Source: Massilia sp. 9I
Lineage (GTDB): Bacteria; Pseudomonadota; Gammaproteobacteria; Burkholderiales; Burkholderiaceae_D
DNA length: 64,000 nucleotides
Assembly (NCBI RefSeq): GCF_902506415.1
Contig: NZ_LR733275.1
Span: 3,315,617 to 3,379,616, forward strand
Reading direction: 5' to 3'
Below the pieces are notes generated by a model that did no database searches, was not told the DNA's origin, and saw nothing but the letters and a program-made list of their open reading frames with translations. This document shows positions 25,957 through 34,791 of the stretch, piece by piece. The position numbers were made by a program, and so were the translations under genes. Each line of letters starts with the position of its first letter. Position 1 is the first letter of the stretch.

Positions 25957-27773
25957 CAGATCGCCTCCGTGCGCTGCATCAGCCAGTCGCGCGCCGCACC
26001 ATCGACGTGCGGCGCGAGACGCGTGCGCACCATCGCGTGGTAGGCGTTCAGCCACGCGATCTCGTCCTCGCGCAGCAGCGCGCGCACCAAAGGGCGGGTG
26101 TCGATCGGGCACAGGGTCAGCGTCTCGAAGGCCAGAAACTCGCCGAACTCGGTGGTGTCGACCACCTGGTTCAGCACCAGGTTCTCGATGCGGATGCCCC
26201 AGCGTCCCGGGCGGTAGATGCCCGGCTCGATCGAGGTGATCATGCCCGGCTCCATCGCGGTGTGCGGGTCCGGCGGCACCGCGGGAGAAATCGTCTGCGG
26301 ACCTTCGTGCACGTTCAGGAAGTAGCCGACGCCGTGGCCGGTGCCATGGCCGTAGTCGATGCCCGCGGCCCAGATCGGCGCGCGCGCGATGGCGTCGAGC
26401 AGCGGCGCGCGGGTGCCGCGCGGGAAGCGGGTCGAGGACAGGTTGATCAGGCCCTTGAGCACCAGGGTGTAGTCGCGCTTCTGCGCATCCGATGGGGCGC
26501 CGACCGGGATCACGCGCGTGATGTCGGTGGTGCCGCCCAGGTACTGGCCGCCGGAGTCGATCAAGAGCAGGCCATCGCCCTCGATGACCGCGCAGCTTTC
26601 CTGCGCGGCGCGGTAGTGCATGATCGCGCCATTGCTGTTGAACCCTGCAATGGTGGAGAAGCTCGGGCTGATGAAGTTCGGACGGCGCGCACGCGCTGCG
26701 GTGATGTGGGTGTCGATCGCGACTTCATCGAGCGGCGCGCGGGCCGCGTTGCCCAGCTCCGTCTCCAGCCAGGAGAAGAACTCGCACAGCGCCGCGCCAT
26801 CCTGCTCCATCGCGGCGCGCACGTTGACCGCTTCGCTATCGAGCTTGCGCGACTTGGCGAAGGTGGTCGGGTTGATCGCTTCCACGACGTTGACACCCTG
26901 GGCGACCGCGGCGCGCATGCCGGCAGTGACGCGGCGCGGATCCAGCAGCAGCACCGCGCCATCGGGCAGCGCCGCCAGCGCGGTGGCAGCGTTCGCATAC
27001 GGCGCCAGGTGCACGCCATCCGACTCCAGGCGCGCGCGTACGTCAGCGGGCACCTTGCCTTCGCCGACGAACAGGGTCGCATCGGCGCGGCCGATCAGCG
27101 CATGCGCCAGGAACACCGGATTGAAGCTGACGTCGGCGCCGCGCAGGTTGAACAGGTAGGCGATGTCGTCCAGCGTCGAGATGAAGTGGAAACCGGCGCC
27201 ATGCTGCTCCATCGCGGCGCGGGTGGCGGCCAGCTTGTCGGCGCGGCTGACGGTCGCATACGGCGGCAGGTGCTCGAACACGGCGTCGCCAGGGAGCGCG
27301 GGACGGTCCTGCCAGACTTCGTCGAGCAGATCGACATCGGTGCGCAGCCGGATGTTCTTCGCTTTCAAAGCGTCCGACAGCAGGCGTGCGCCGGCCAGGC
27401 CCAGTACGCGCGCGTCCACCGCCACGGTCTGCCCTGCCGAGAGATTCGCCGCCAGCCAGTCCACGTGCATCTGGCTTGCCGCGCCGGGGATCTTCATCAA
27501 GCTGATTGCGCTGCCGGCCAGCTCGGTCTCGGCCTGGGTCCAGTAGCGGCCGTCGGTCCAGACGCCGGCGAAGTCGCGGGTAGCGATGAAGGTGCCGACC
27601 GAACCGGTAAAGCCGGACAGCCACTCCCTGCCCTTCCAGTGGCCGGGCAGGTATTCCGACAAGTGCGGATCGCTCGACGGCAGGACGTAAGCGTCGATGC
27701 CGGCGCGCGCCATCGCGCTGCGCAGTTGGGCGAGCTTGCCCGCACGGGCTTGTTCGAATTCGGGGGTGGACAT
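25956..27773 (-). CDS. Xaa-Pro aminopeptidase (aminopeptidase P, M24B)
   Basis: The enzyme removes N-terminal residues preceding proline. The 605-residue length is that of the three-domain eukaryote-like form: two creatinase N-terminal domains and a C-terminal pita-bread catalytic domain. The metal-binding residues are in LLIDSGGQYLGGTTDITRV (two Asp), DYGHGTGHGVGYFLNVHEG (His) and SIEPGIYRPGRWGIRIENL (two Glu). There is no signal peptide, so it is cytoplasmic. The small gene 25690-25956 is coupled to its end. Confidence 0.94.
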   Translation of the reverse strand: MSTPEFEQARAGKLAQLRSAMARAGIDAYVLPSSDPHLSEYLPGHWKGREWLSGFTGSVGTFIATRDFAGVWTDGRYWTQAETELAGSAISLMKIPGAASQMHVDWLAANLSAGQTVAVDARVLGLAGARLLSDALKAKNIRLRTDVDLLDEVWQDRPALPGDAVFEHLPPYATVSRADKLAATRAAMEQHGAGFHFISTLDDIAYLFNLRGADVSFNPVFLAHALIGRADATLFVGEGKVPADVRARLESDGVHLAPYANAATALAALPDGAVLLLDPRRVTAGMRAAVAQGVNVVEAINPTTFAKSRKLDSEAVNVRAAMEQDGAALCEFFSWLETELGNAARAPLDEVAIDTHITAARARRPNFISPSFSTIAGFNSNGAIMHYRAAQESCAVIEGDGLLLIDSGGQYLGGTTDITRVIPVGAPSDAQKRDYTLVLKGLINLSSTRFPRGTRAPLLDAIARAPIWAAGIDYGHGTGHGVGYFLNVHEGPQTISPAVPPDPHTAMEPGMITSIEPGIYRPGRWGIRIENLVLNQVVDTTEFGEFLAFETLTLCPIDTRPLVRALLREDEIAWLNAYHAMVRTRLAPHVDGAARDWLMQRTEAI

Positions 27774-27918
27774 GGCTCGGTCGATCAGTTGTTATCCAAG
27801 CCACGTATGATACGCCGCAATGCCGCGGCGTGGCGCGTCTGCTTATTGCGCAATGACATCATCCGCTACAATGACGCGCAGACGAATCGACCGGCAGCAG
27901 CCGGCACAGGAGACAGAC

Positions 27919-28266
27919 ATGGATTTCGAAGCCGCCAAGGACGTATGCCGCAGCCTTCCCGGCTGTACCGAGGACACCAAGTGGGAGAACGACACGGTAT
28001 TTTCGGTCGGCGCCAAGATGTTCGCGGCCACCAACAAGGACGTGCCTGCGCAGGGTTTCAGTTTCAAGGTCGACGACGAGCGCTTCCTCGAGCTGACCGA
28101 CCGGCCGGGCATCATTCCGGCGCCCTACCTGGCGCGCGCCAAGTGGGTGAAGGTCATGCCTGAGGCGCAGCTCGACGATGCCGAACTGGCCGGGCTGCTG
28201 CGCCGCTCCTATGAACTCGTGTTCGCCAGGCTCACCCGCAAGCTGCAACGCGAAATCACCGCTTGA
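27919..28266 (+). CDS. MmcQ/YjbR family DNA-binding-like protein
   Basis: The 115-residue protein starts MDFEAAKDVCRSLPGCTED. It contains VFSVGAKMFAATNKD, GFSFKVDDERFLEL and PYLARAKWVKVMPEAQL, all typical of the double-wing YjbR fold. The family binds DNA or unknown partners; no function is established. The ribosome binding site CAGGAGA lies just before the ATG at 27919; upstream in-frame codons are not conserved. Confidence 0.87.
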   Translation: MDFEAAKDVCRSLPGCTEDTKWENDTVFSVGAKMFAATNKDVPAQGFSFKVDDERFLELTDRPGIIPAPYLARAKWVKVMPEAQLDDAELAGLLRRSYELVFARLTRKLQREITA

Positions 28267-28354
28267 CCCCAACAGGAACGCTCTTGCCAACCCGATTGGC
28301 GCATAATCGGGCAAATAAGCAGACCGCCATCTTTAGACCAGAAGACAGAACGAC

Positions 28355-28981
28355 ATGCAAGACTACCACCATGACCGCGCCCGCGCGCTGCTCGCCAACG
28401 CCACCCAGATCGTCACCCCGGAAGAAGTGCAGGCCGCGGTGAAGCACGTCGCCGACGAACTGAACGCGCGTTTCGGCGCTCCCGACAACAAGGCCTTCCC
28501 GCTGGTGCTGGGCGTGATGGGCGGCGCCGTGGTGTTCACCGGCCACCTGCTGCCGCAGCTGAACTTCCCGCTCGAATTCGACTACATCCACGTCAGCCGC
28601 TACGGCGACGCCGACCGCGGCGGCCAGATCGTGTGGAAGGTGATCCCGCGCCAGGACGTGGCCGGCCGCACCATCGTGGTGGTGGACGACATCCTCGACG
28701 AAGGCGAGACCCTCGCCCACGTCAAGCAGCGCCTGCTCGACATGGGCGCGGCCGAAGTCATCGTCGCGGTCTTCGCCGACAAGGACCTCAAGCGCGCCAA
28801 GCCGATCAAGGCCGACCTGGTGGGCCTCACGCTGCCGAACGAATTCGTGGTCGGCTTCGGCATGGACGTGTACAACTACTGGCGCAACCTGCCGGGGCTG
28901 TGGTCGATCAACCAGGATGACCTCAGCGCGGCGGAGCCGGAGCCGGAATTCCCGGTCCCGGACGCGAAGCGCCTCGATTAA
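28355..28981 (+). CDS. Hypoxanthine-guanine phosphoribosyltransferase
   Basis: The enzyme salvages hypoxanthine and guanine with PRPP to give IMP and GMP. The 208-residue protein has the PRPP-binding motif TIVVVDDILDEGETLA, the flexible loop segment HVSRYGDADRG, and the purine-binding end ADLVGLTLPNEFVVGFGMDV. The ending, about 30 residues with an acidic tail, is longer than in short HPRTs. It is convergent with the nitronate monooxygenase gene. Confidence 0.9.
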   Translation: MQDYHHDRARALLANATQIVTPEEVQAAVKHVADELNARFGAPDNKAFPLVLGVMGGAVVFTGHLLPQLNFPLEFDYIHVSRYGDADRGGQIVWKVIPRQDVAGRTIVVVDDILDEGETLAHVKQRLLDMGAAEVIVAVFADKDLKRAKPIKADLVGLTLPNEFVVGFGMDVYNYWRNLPGLWSINQDDLSAAEPEPEFPVPDAKRLD

Positions 28982-28987
28982 ACGCGC

Positions 28988-29944
28988 TTAACGAATCGCC
29001 AGGCGCTCACGCGCCGCGGCGTATTCGGCCTTGAGGCGTTCGACCATCTCGGCCACGCTCGGCACGTCGTTCATCAAGCCCACGCCCTGGCCGGCGCCCC
29101 AGATGTCGCGCCAGGCCTTGGCGCTGCCGGAGCCGAAGCTCATCTTGCTCTTGTCCGATTCCGGCAGGTTGTCCGGATCCAGGCCGGCCGCCACGATCGA
29201 CTTCTTCAGGTAGTTGCCGTGCACCCCGGTGAACAGGTTGGTGTACACCACGTCGGCCGCGTTCGACTCCACGATCGCATCGCGGTAGGCGTCGGACACG
29301 TTCGATTCCTTGGTCGCCAGCCAGCGCGAGCCGATGTAGGCGAAGTCGGCGCCCATGGCCTGGGCCGCGAGGATCGCGTCGCCCGTCGCGATCGAGCCGG
29401 ACAGCGCGATCGGTCCCTTGAAGAACTTGCGCACCTCGCCCACCAGCGCAAACGGCGACAGCGCGCCCGCATGGCCGCCGGCGCCCGCCGCGACCAGGAT
29501 CAGGCCATCCACGCCCGCCTCCAGCGCCTTTTCCGCATGCCGGATCGAGACCACGTCGTGCATCACGATGCCGCCGTAGGCGTGCACCGCGTCCAGCATC
29601 TCCTTCGGCGGCGCGCGCAGCGAGGAGATGATGATCGGCACCTGGTGCTTCACGCAGACCTCGACGTCGTGCGCCAGGCGGTCGTTCGACGCGTGCACGA
29701 TCTGGTTCACCGCGATCGGGCCCACCTTCGCGCCGGGATGTGCGGCCGCATACTCCGCCAGTTCGCGCTGCAGGTCGGTCAGCCAGGTATCGAGCAGCTC
29801 GGCCGGGCGCGCGTTCAGGGCGGGGAAGGAACCGACGATGCCGGCCTTGCACTGGGCCGCCACCAGCGCGGGACCGCTGGCGATGAACATCGGCGAGGCG
29901 ATGACGGGAAGGGACAGGTCTTGCAACACGGGTGGCAGCGTCAT
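28988..29944 (-). CDS. Nitronate monooxygenase-like flavoprotein
   Basis: The enzyme oxidises nitronates using FMN and oxygen. The 318-residue TIM-barrel protein has the N-terminal LPVIASPMFIASGPALV, the catalytic-His region AAGAGGHAGALSPFALV, the phosphate-binding GSIATGDAILAAQAMGADF, and IGSRWLATKES. The start at 29944 (MTLPPV) fits the family; a longer in-frame start 14 codons upstream is less likely. It shares the broad 2-nitropropane dioxygenase family, so the true substrate may differ. Confidence 0.88.
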   Translation of the reverse strand: MTLPPVLQDLSLPVIASPMFIASGPALVAAQCKAGIVGSFPALNARPAELLDTWLTDLQRELAEYAAAHPGAKVGPIAVNQIVHASNDRLAHDVEVCVKHQVPIIISSLRAPPKEMLDAVHAYGGIVMHDVVSIRHAEKALEAGVDGLILVAAGAGGHAGALSPFALVGEVRKFFKGPIALSGSIATGDAILAAQAMGADFAYIGSRWLATKESNVSDAYRDAIVESNAADVVYTNLFTGVHGNYLKKSIVAAGLDPDNLPESDKSKMSFGSGSAKAWRDIWGAGQGVGLMNDVPSVAEMVERLKAEYAAARERLAIR

Positions 29945-30026
29945 GGAAGGCTCTCGGTTGTCGGTTGATGGGACAGTTCCGGGCATTATGCCGTGAAAAA
30001 AGAACGATCGTGCTAGATTCTTGACT

Positions 30027-30938
30027 CTAAACGTCGACCAGCATGTTTTCTTCGATGCGCGCAGCCCCGGCTTTCACCAGCGCGGCAGTGGCCCATTGTG
30101 CCAGCGCGTCCGCGCTCATGGGCAGGAGCCCGCTCCTGACCCGCTCCACCAACGGGATCGATCCCAGCAGCCCGGGCAGCGCTTCCAACTTCAGTGCGCG
30201 CCGCTCCAGCAGCAGGAACTTGAGCAGCACCTTGACCGCGTTCTGCGCATTCCTCACCGGGTCGGCGCTCAGGTAGTCGAGGCGCGCCCTCGCCCGCCCT
30301 AACGCCCCTGACACGTCGCTGAACACCGCGCCGTGGCCAGGGATGACCACGCGTGCATCCAGCGTGCCGATCAGCTCCAGTGTCGCCCCCACTTCCGCGA
30401 AGCCCGGCTCACCGGCGAGTTCCGGGAAGATCACGCCGAAGCCGTTCTCCCACAGCGCGTCGCCGGAAATCAGGATGCCCTCCGCCTCGCAGAAGAACAG
30501 CAGCGCGTGCGGATCGTGGCCGGGCGCCGCCATCACGCTCCAGCGCTGCTCGCCCAGCTGCAGCACATCGCCCGGCATCAAGACGGCATCGAAACCGAAG
30601 CGCGCGCACTGCTGCCCGGTGGCGCGGTAGCTGAGGGCATCCTCATCCCAGGCCGCCACCTTGGCCGCTTCCAGCGCCGGGATCGCGGTATGGCAGGCAT
30701 AGGTCGCCTGCAGCAGCGCATTGCCGCCGCAGTGGTCGGAGTGCAGGTGGGTGTTGAGCAGGCGTTCCAGCGGACGGCCGTTCAGAGCGTGGCGCAGCAG
30801 CGCCAGCGTCTGCGGTGCGTGCGTGACATAGCCGCTGTCCACCAGGGCCGTGCCTTCGCGGCCCGTGAACAGGATGTTGTTGGACGAGAGCCAGCCGCGC
30901 TCGAAGACGTGCATCGACGGCGGCAGGCGCGCGCTCAC
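30027..30938 (-). CDS. MBL-fold metallo-hydrolase
   Basis: The 303-residue protein has the metal motif THLHSDHCGG (HxHxDH), a further His in AAPGHDPHALLF, an Asp in LISGDALWENGFG and the last His in VVIPGHGAVFS, giving a two-metal site. A helical C-terminal part of about 90 residues follows. The substrate is unknown. It begins two bases after the stop of the DUF1289 gene, so it is part of the run UbiA, DUF1289 and MBL. Confidence 0.9.
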   Translation of the reverse strand: MSARLPPSMHVFERGWLSSNNILFTGREGTALVDSGYVTHAPQTLALLRHALNGRPLERLLNTHLHSDHCGGNALLQATYACHTAIPALEAAKVAAWDEDALSYRATGQQCARFGFDAVLMPGDVLQLGEQRWSVMAAPGHDPHALLFFCEAEGILISGDALWENGFGVIFPELAGEPGFAEVGATLELIGTLDARVVIPGHGAVFSDVSGALGRARARLDYLSADPVRNAQNAVKVLLKFLLLERRALKLEALPGLLGSIPLVERVRSGLLPMSADALAQWATAALVKAGAARIEENMLVDV

Positions 30939-30939
30939 C

Positions 30940-31134
30940 TCAACCCCAGTCGATCTCGGCTTCGCGGCGCCGGATCTCGGTCCACACGCGGCGCTTGTAG
31001 TCGTCGCCGGCGCTGCCCCAGGCGACGATTTCGTCGATGGTGCGCAGGCAGCCCTTGCACAGGCCGGACACGGGGTCCATCTGGCACAGGTTGATGCAGG
31101 GCGAAGGCACGGGGCTTTGCAGTTCCGGGTTCAT
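30940..31134 (-). CDS. DUF1289 family cysteine-rich small protein
   Basis: The 64-residue protein has four cysteines in PCINLCQMDPVSGLCKGC, a pattern that could bind a metal ion, followed by the family motif RTIDEIVAWGSAGDDYKR. The start at 31134 overlaps the UbiA-family stop (TGATG). It fits DUF1289 fully. Its function is not known. The frame is open further upstream inside the UbiA gene, but the ATG here is the natural start. Confidence 0.88.
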   Translation of the reverse strand: MNPELQSPVPSPCINLCQMDPVSGLCKGCLRTIDEIVAWGSAGDDYKRRVWTEIRRREAEIDWG

Positions 31135-32618
31135 GCCAGCAGCGCCTTCACGTCGATGTAGTGGGCGCAGATGGCAATGACCACCATCAGCACGACGGCC
31201 ACGCGGCTGCCGCGGTCCTTGAGCGCATACAGCACCGGATCGTCGTCCATCTCGCCGCGCGCGGTCTTGATCCACAGGCGGCCGAGCCAGTAGATCATCA
31301 GGGCCGCCAGGCCCCACAGCAGCACCGGGCTGGCATACTGCCCCTCGGTTTCGGCCGCGTTGATGAACAGGCCCAGCACCACTACTGCCGCCAGCGCCGA
31401 GGCCAGGCCCATCGGCCACAGCACGGCCAGGTCGACCACGTGGTAGTCGCGCCCGTGCGCGCTGGCCTGGCCGCGCTGCTGCATCAGCTGCAGCTCGGAG
31501 CAGCGCTTCACCAGGGCCAGGCTGAGGAACACGAACAGCGAGAAAGCCAGCAGCCACGAGGTGGTGTGGATGCCCACCGCCACCGAACCGGTCACGATGC
31601 GCAGCGTGTACAGCATCGACAGCACCAGCACGTCGAGCAGCACGCGTTCCTTGAGCCACCAGCTGTAGGCGGTCGTCAAAACCACGTAGGCCAGCAGCAT
31701 GGCCACGAAGCCCTTGTTGATGGTGAACGCCAGCGCAAACGCTCCCACCAGCAGCAGGAGCGCAGCCAGCACGCCCGAGGTGATCGGCAGCGCACCGCTG
31801 GCGAAGGGCCGCAGGCGCTTGCGCGGATGCATGCGGTCGTTGCCGAGGTCCCACAGGTCATTCGCGATGTAAGTCGCCGAGGCTGCTGTCGAAAAGCAGA
31901 GGAAGGCCAGCAGCATGGTGGCCAGGTCCGACAGCACGAAGGTGAAGGAGGTCAACAGCGGCACGAACAGCAGCACGTTCTTGGCCCACTGGTGCATGCG
32001 CAGCGCCTTGCGCCAGGTGCCCAGGCTGGCTGCCGGCTTCGGGAATTCCTTTTCGACGGCGTGCTTGGCGCGCACCGCGCGCGTCACCGCGCCGGAGGCG
32101 CCCACCAGCACGGCGGCCTGCGCGCCTTCCCACACCGGCAGGTCGGCCACGCTGTCGCCGGCGTAAGCGAACTCCGGTCCCACTTCTTCGCGGATGGCCG
32201 CGAGCTTGTTGCTGCCCTTGAGGTTGCGCGTGGCGTCGGTGGCCAGCACGCGGTCGAACAGGCCCAGGTGCTCGGCCACCGGCTCGGCGATCGAGCGGTG
32301 CGCGGCCGTGGCCAGCACCAGTTCGCGCCCGGCGGCCTTTTCGCTGCGCAGGTAGTCGAGCAGGTCCTGGCGGTAGGGCAGCTGCTCGGGCGCGATGCTG
32401 ACGCGGCGCGCGATCTCGGACTTCATGGCTTCGCGCCCGCGCAGCAGCCACAGCGGCAGTTTGAGCAGGTCGAGCGGAGCGCTCTTTGCCAGCAGCAGCA
32501 CCGACTCGACCAGGGTATCGGTCGGGGTCAGGGTGCCGTCGAGGTCGACCACAAGGGGGATGGCGGTCGAGCGCTGTGCCTGTTGGGAATGCAGCATGGA
32601 AGTTTCAGCCGGGTTCAT
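31131..32618 (-). CDS. HAD phosphatase fused to a UbiA prenyltransferase domain
   Basis: The N-terminal half (about residues 20-200) is a HAD phosphatase with VVDLDGTLTPTDT and YAGDSVADLPVWEGA. The rest (about 205-495) is a UbiA-type prenyltransferase of about eight to nine helices, with YIANDLWDLGNDRMHPRKR as the Asp-rich substrate motif. Such fusions resemble decaprenyl-phosphate phosphoribosyl synthases that make a lipid-linked pentose. Which prenyl substrate is used here cannot be said. Short genes of DUF1289 and MBL type follow on the same strand. Confidence 0.88.
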   Translation of the reverse strand: MNPAETSMLHSQQAQRSTAIPLVVDLDGTLTPTDTLVESVLLLAKSAPLDLLKLPLWLLRGREAMKSEIARRVSIAPEQLPYRQDLLDYLRSEKAAGRELVLATAAHRSIAEPVAEHLGLFDRVLATDATRNLKGSNKLAAIREEVGPEFAYAGDSVADLPVWEGAQAAVLVGASGAVTRAVRAKHAVEKEFPKPAASLGTWRKALRMHQWAKNVLLFVPLLTSFTFVLSDLATMLLAFLCFSTAASATYIANDLWDLGNDRMHPRKRLRPFASGALPITSGVLAALLLLVGAFALAFTINKGFVAMLLAYVVLTTAYSWWLKERVLLDVLVLSMLYTLRIVTGSVAVGIHTTSWLLAFSLFVFLSLALVKRCSELQLMQQRGQASAHGRDYHVVDLAVLWPMGLASALAAVVVLGLFINAAETEGQYASPVLLWGLAALMIYWLGRLWIKTARGEMDDDPVLYALKDRGSRVAVVLMVVIAICAHYIDVKALLA

Positions 32619-32655
32619 CGCGATTCAAGATATGTAAATGCAAACACATCGCGCA

Positions 32656-33132
32656 TTATCGCTCATCGCGGGCCGGCTCAACCGGTGCGGCGTCAGTGGA
32701 TGCACCGGCGTGCCATTGCGCCAGCTTGCGCGCCACCTTGTCGCGGAAGCGCGCCGGATCGATCAGCTGGCGTTCGTGTATGCCCTCGCACACTTTCTCC
32801 ACATCGTCCCAGGCTTCCACCTGGAAGCGCACGCGGCGGCCGTCCACCGCCAAGACGCTGCCGCGGATGGTCAGGGTCATGCCGGGCGGCGTCGGCGCCA
32901 GGTGGCGAAACTGAACCATGGTTCCCAGGCTCTGTTCCTGCGGCCAGTCCATGAAGGGCATCAGGCCGTGCAGGCAGGCCAGTTCCATCATGCCGACCAG
33001 GTAGCCGGTCGCCAGCACGTCCGGCATGTCGAGGCAGAAGGGCGTGTCGTGATAGAGCGCGGGCACGGTGGCCCGCGGCGGGACGATATAGCGCCATTCG
33101 AAGGAATGGCCGAGTTGTATTTCTGCTCGCAT
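32656..33132 (-). CDS. FlK-like thioesterase family protein
   Basis: The 158-residue hotdog-fold protein has ATGYLVGMMELACL, with the catalytic Thr and Glu of the FlK family, and GTMVQFRHLAPTPPGMTLT, with the catalytic His. Fluoroacetyl-CoA thioesterase FlK is the best-studied member, but most homologues act on other acyl-CoA. The C-terminal 20 residues are low-complexity. It diverges from the RHH regulator; the two starts are 126 bases apart. Confidence 0.82.
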   Translation of the reverse strand: MRAEIQLGHSFEWRYIVPPRATVPALYHDTPFCLDMPDVLATGYLVGMMELACLHGLMPFMDWPQEQSLGTMVQFRHLAPTPPGMTLTIRGSVLAVDGRRVRFQVEAWDDVEKVCEGIHERQLIDPARFRDKVARKLAQWHAGASTDAAPVEPARDER

Positions 33133-33175
33133 GTTGGCAGATTAACGCAGCCCGTCGCATTTGGGTGAATCCTCC

Positions 33176-33203
33176 TTGACCCTGAGCTTCATGGGCGTAC
33201 ACT
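33176..33203 (+). promoter_or_regulatory. Promoter of the ribbon-helix-helix regulator
   Basis: TTGACC (33176-33181) and TACACT (33198-33203) are separated by 16 bases. Transcription would begin near 33210, directly in front of the palindrome at 33211-33226. Confidence 0.65.
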
Positions 33204-33210
33204 CCATAGA

Positions 33211-33226
33211 CCATCCAGCTGGATGG
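33211..33226. promoter_or_regulatory. Perfect 16-bp palindromic operator candidate
   Basis: CCATCCAGCTGGATGG is identical to its reverse complement. It lies directly at the predicted transcription start of the RHH regulator, where a bound repressor would block the promoter. Autoregulation by the gene product is inferred; RHH dimers commonly bind such short palindromes. Confidence 0.65.
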
Positions 33227-33258
33227 TGCAAGCGTGGCGTAAGGAAGCGGAAGGCATC

Positions 33259-33690
33259 ATGACCCGAGAAATAGCGAAACTGGTGACAAGAGAAGCGGCG
33301 CGGCCGGCGGACCTCGAGAAAATCACGATCAACCTGGGGCCGATCGATCTCGGACAGATCGACCTCCTGGTGAGCGAAGGCTTTTATGCCAACCGATCGG
33401 ACCTGATCCGCACGGCGATCCGCAACCAGCTGCAGGCGCATGCCGACGTGCTGCGCCAGACCGTGGCGCGGCGTAGCCTGGTACTCGGCATCCACCATTA
33501 CACGCGGGCCGACCTGGAGCGTGCGCACAGCGCCGGCGAGCGCCTGCAGATCCAGGTGCTCGGCCTGGCCAGCATCGCCGACGACGTCACGCCCGAACTG
33601 GCGCGCGACACCATCGAATCCATCGTCGTCCTCGGCGCGCTGCATGCCAGCAGCGCGGTGAAGGCGGCACTTGCCGGGCGCATCCAGTAA
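33259..33690 (+). CDS. CopG-like ribbon-helix-helix transcriptional regulator
   Basis: The 143-residue protein has a ribbon-helix-helix DNA-binding unit: strand EKITINLG, helix IDLGQIDLLVSEGF and helix NRSDLIRTAIRNQL. Longer C-terminal segments follow, including SIADDVTPELARDTIESIV. The start at 33259 follows a purine-rich stretch (GGAAGCGGAAGG); the in-frame ATG at 33223 lies inside the operator palindrome and has no ribosome binding site. The esterase gene follows 22 bases later and is probably co-transcribed, so the palindrome may control both. Confidence 0.85.
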   Translation: MTREIAKLVTREAARPADLEKITINLGPIDLGQIDLLVSEGFYANRSDLIRTAIRNQLQAHADVLRQTVARRSLVLGIHHYTRADLERAHSAGERLQIQVLGLASIADDVTPELARDTIESIVVLGALHASSAVKAALAGRIQ

Positions 33691-33712
33691 GCGCAGCGGC
33701 CGAAGGAAAGGC

Positions 33713-34759
33713 ATGAAATTGAACACGCACCTGTTTGCGCAAATGCGCAAAGCCACCCGCGCTCTGATGAAAAAGGGACCGCTCGACACTGCGGCCATCG
33801 TGCAAGAAGCAATGAAACAGGCCAGCGCCTTCCAGCGCGCGACGCCTGCCCCCGACATGCTGGCCGACCTGCAGCGCAGCATAGAGTCGCTGCGCGGACA
33901 ATTCGACAGTCCGGCCAACGATGCCTGGCCGGGCAGCTTCAGCGCCGGCAGCTATTCCAACGAAGCCGGCACCCGCGACTACAAACTGTACGTGCCCAGC
34001 ACCCTGACGGACGCGCCGGCGCCGCTGGTGGTGATGCTGCACGGCTGCACCCAGAACCCCGACGACTTCGCCCATGGCACCCAGATGAACGCGCTGGCCG
34101 AAGAACTGGGCTGCCTGGTCGTCTATCCGGCGCAGTCGCAGTCGGCCAATCCCTCGCGCTGCTGGAACTGGTTCAACGAAACGGACCAGCAGCGCGACCG
34201 CGGCGAACCCTCGATCATCGCCGGCATCACGCGCGACGTGATGGCGCGCCACCCGGTCGATCCGCGCCAGGTCTTCGTTGCCGGGCTGTCGGCCGGCGGC
34301 GCGATGGCTACCATCATGGGCACCCTGTATCCGGACCTGTACGCCGCCGTCGGCGTGCATTCCGGCCTGCCCTTCGCCGCGGCCAGCGACCTGCCCTCGG
34401 CGCTGGCGGCAATGAAAGGCGACTTCCGGCGCAGCCAGGCGCCGGGACGCCAGCTGCCGATCATCGTGTTCCACGGCGACCGCGACACCACGGTGCATCC
34501 GGCCAATGGCGACGCGCTGGTGGCGCACGGCCGCACGCGCAGCGCGCGCCGCACCGCCGAACCGGGCCAGGTGCCCGACGGCCACGCCTACACGCGCACG
34601 CTGCACCAGCACGACGACGGCAGCGTCCATGCGGAACACTGGCTGATCCACGGCGCCGGCCATGCCTGGTCGGGCGGCAACGCGCGCGGCAGTTATACCG
34701 ATGGCAAGGGCCCGGACGCGAGCCGGGAAATGATGCGCTTCTTCCGCACCCAGCGGTAA
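33713..34759 (+). CDS. PHB-depolymerase-type esterase
   Basis: The 348-residue protein is an alpha/beta hydrolase of the extracellular poly(3-hydroxybutyrate) depolymerase family. The oxyanion region is VVMLHGCTQNPDDF, the nucleophile is the Ser of GLSAGGAM, the acid is in HGDRDTTVHP and the His in HGAGHAWSGG. No clear signal peptide precedes the helical N-terminus (MRKATRALMKKG), so secretion is uncertain. The start ATG at 33713 follows AAGGAAAG. It is 22 bases after the RHH regulator. Confidence 0.87.
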   Translation: MKLNTHLFAQMRKATRALMKKGPLDTAAIVQEAMKQASAFQRATPAPDMLADLQRSIESLRGQFDSPANDAWPGSFSAGSYSNEAGTRDYKLYVPSTLTDAPAPLVVMLHGCTQNPDDFAHGTQMNALAEELGCLVVYPAQSQSANPSRCWNWFNETDQQRDRGEPSIIAGITRDVMARHPVDPRQVFVAGLSAGGAMATIMGTLYPDLYAAVGVHSGLPFAAASDLPSALAAMKGDFRRSQAPGRQLPIIVFHGDRDTTVHPANGDALVAHGRTRSARRTAEPGQVPDGHAYTRTLHQHDDGSVHAEHWLIHGAGHAWSGGNARGSYTDGKGPDASREMMRFFRTQR

Positions 34760-34784
34760 GGTGGGCGGGTCTCCCGCCCACGCG
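34760..34784. repeat. REP-type palindrome, single copy
   Basis: GTGGGCGGG-TCT-CCCGCCCAC (34761-34781) followed by GCG forms a tight hairpin one base after the esterase stop. It matches the REP-like palindromes at 42291-42401. It probably also terminates transcription of the esterase gene. Confidence 0.75.
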
Positions 34785-34791
34785 GTGATCG

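Noticed and set aside
25944-28163. A 739-codon open frame on the plus strand opposite the aminopeptidase P gene
   Set aside because: It is antisense to a clear M24B gene with intact motifs. The product is low-complexity Arg/Gly/His.
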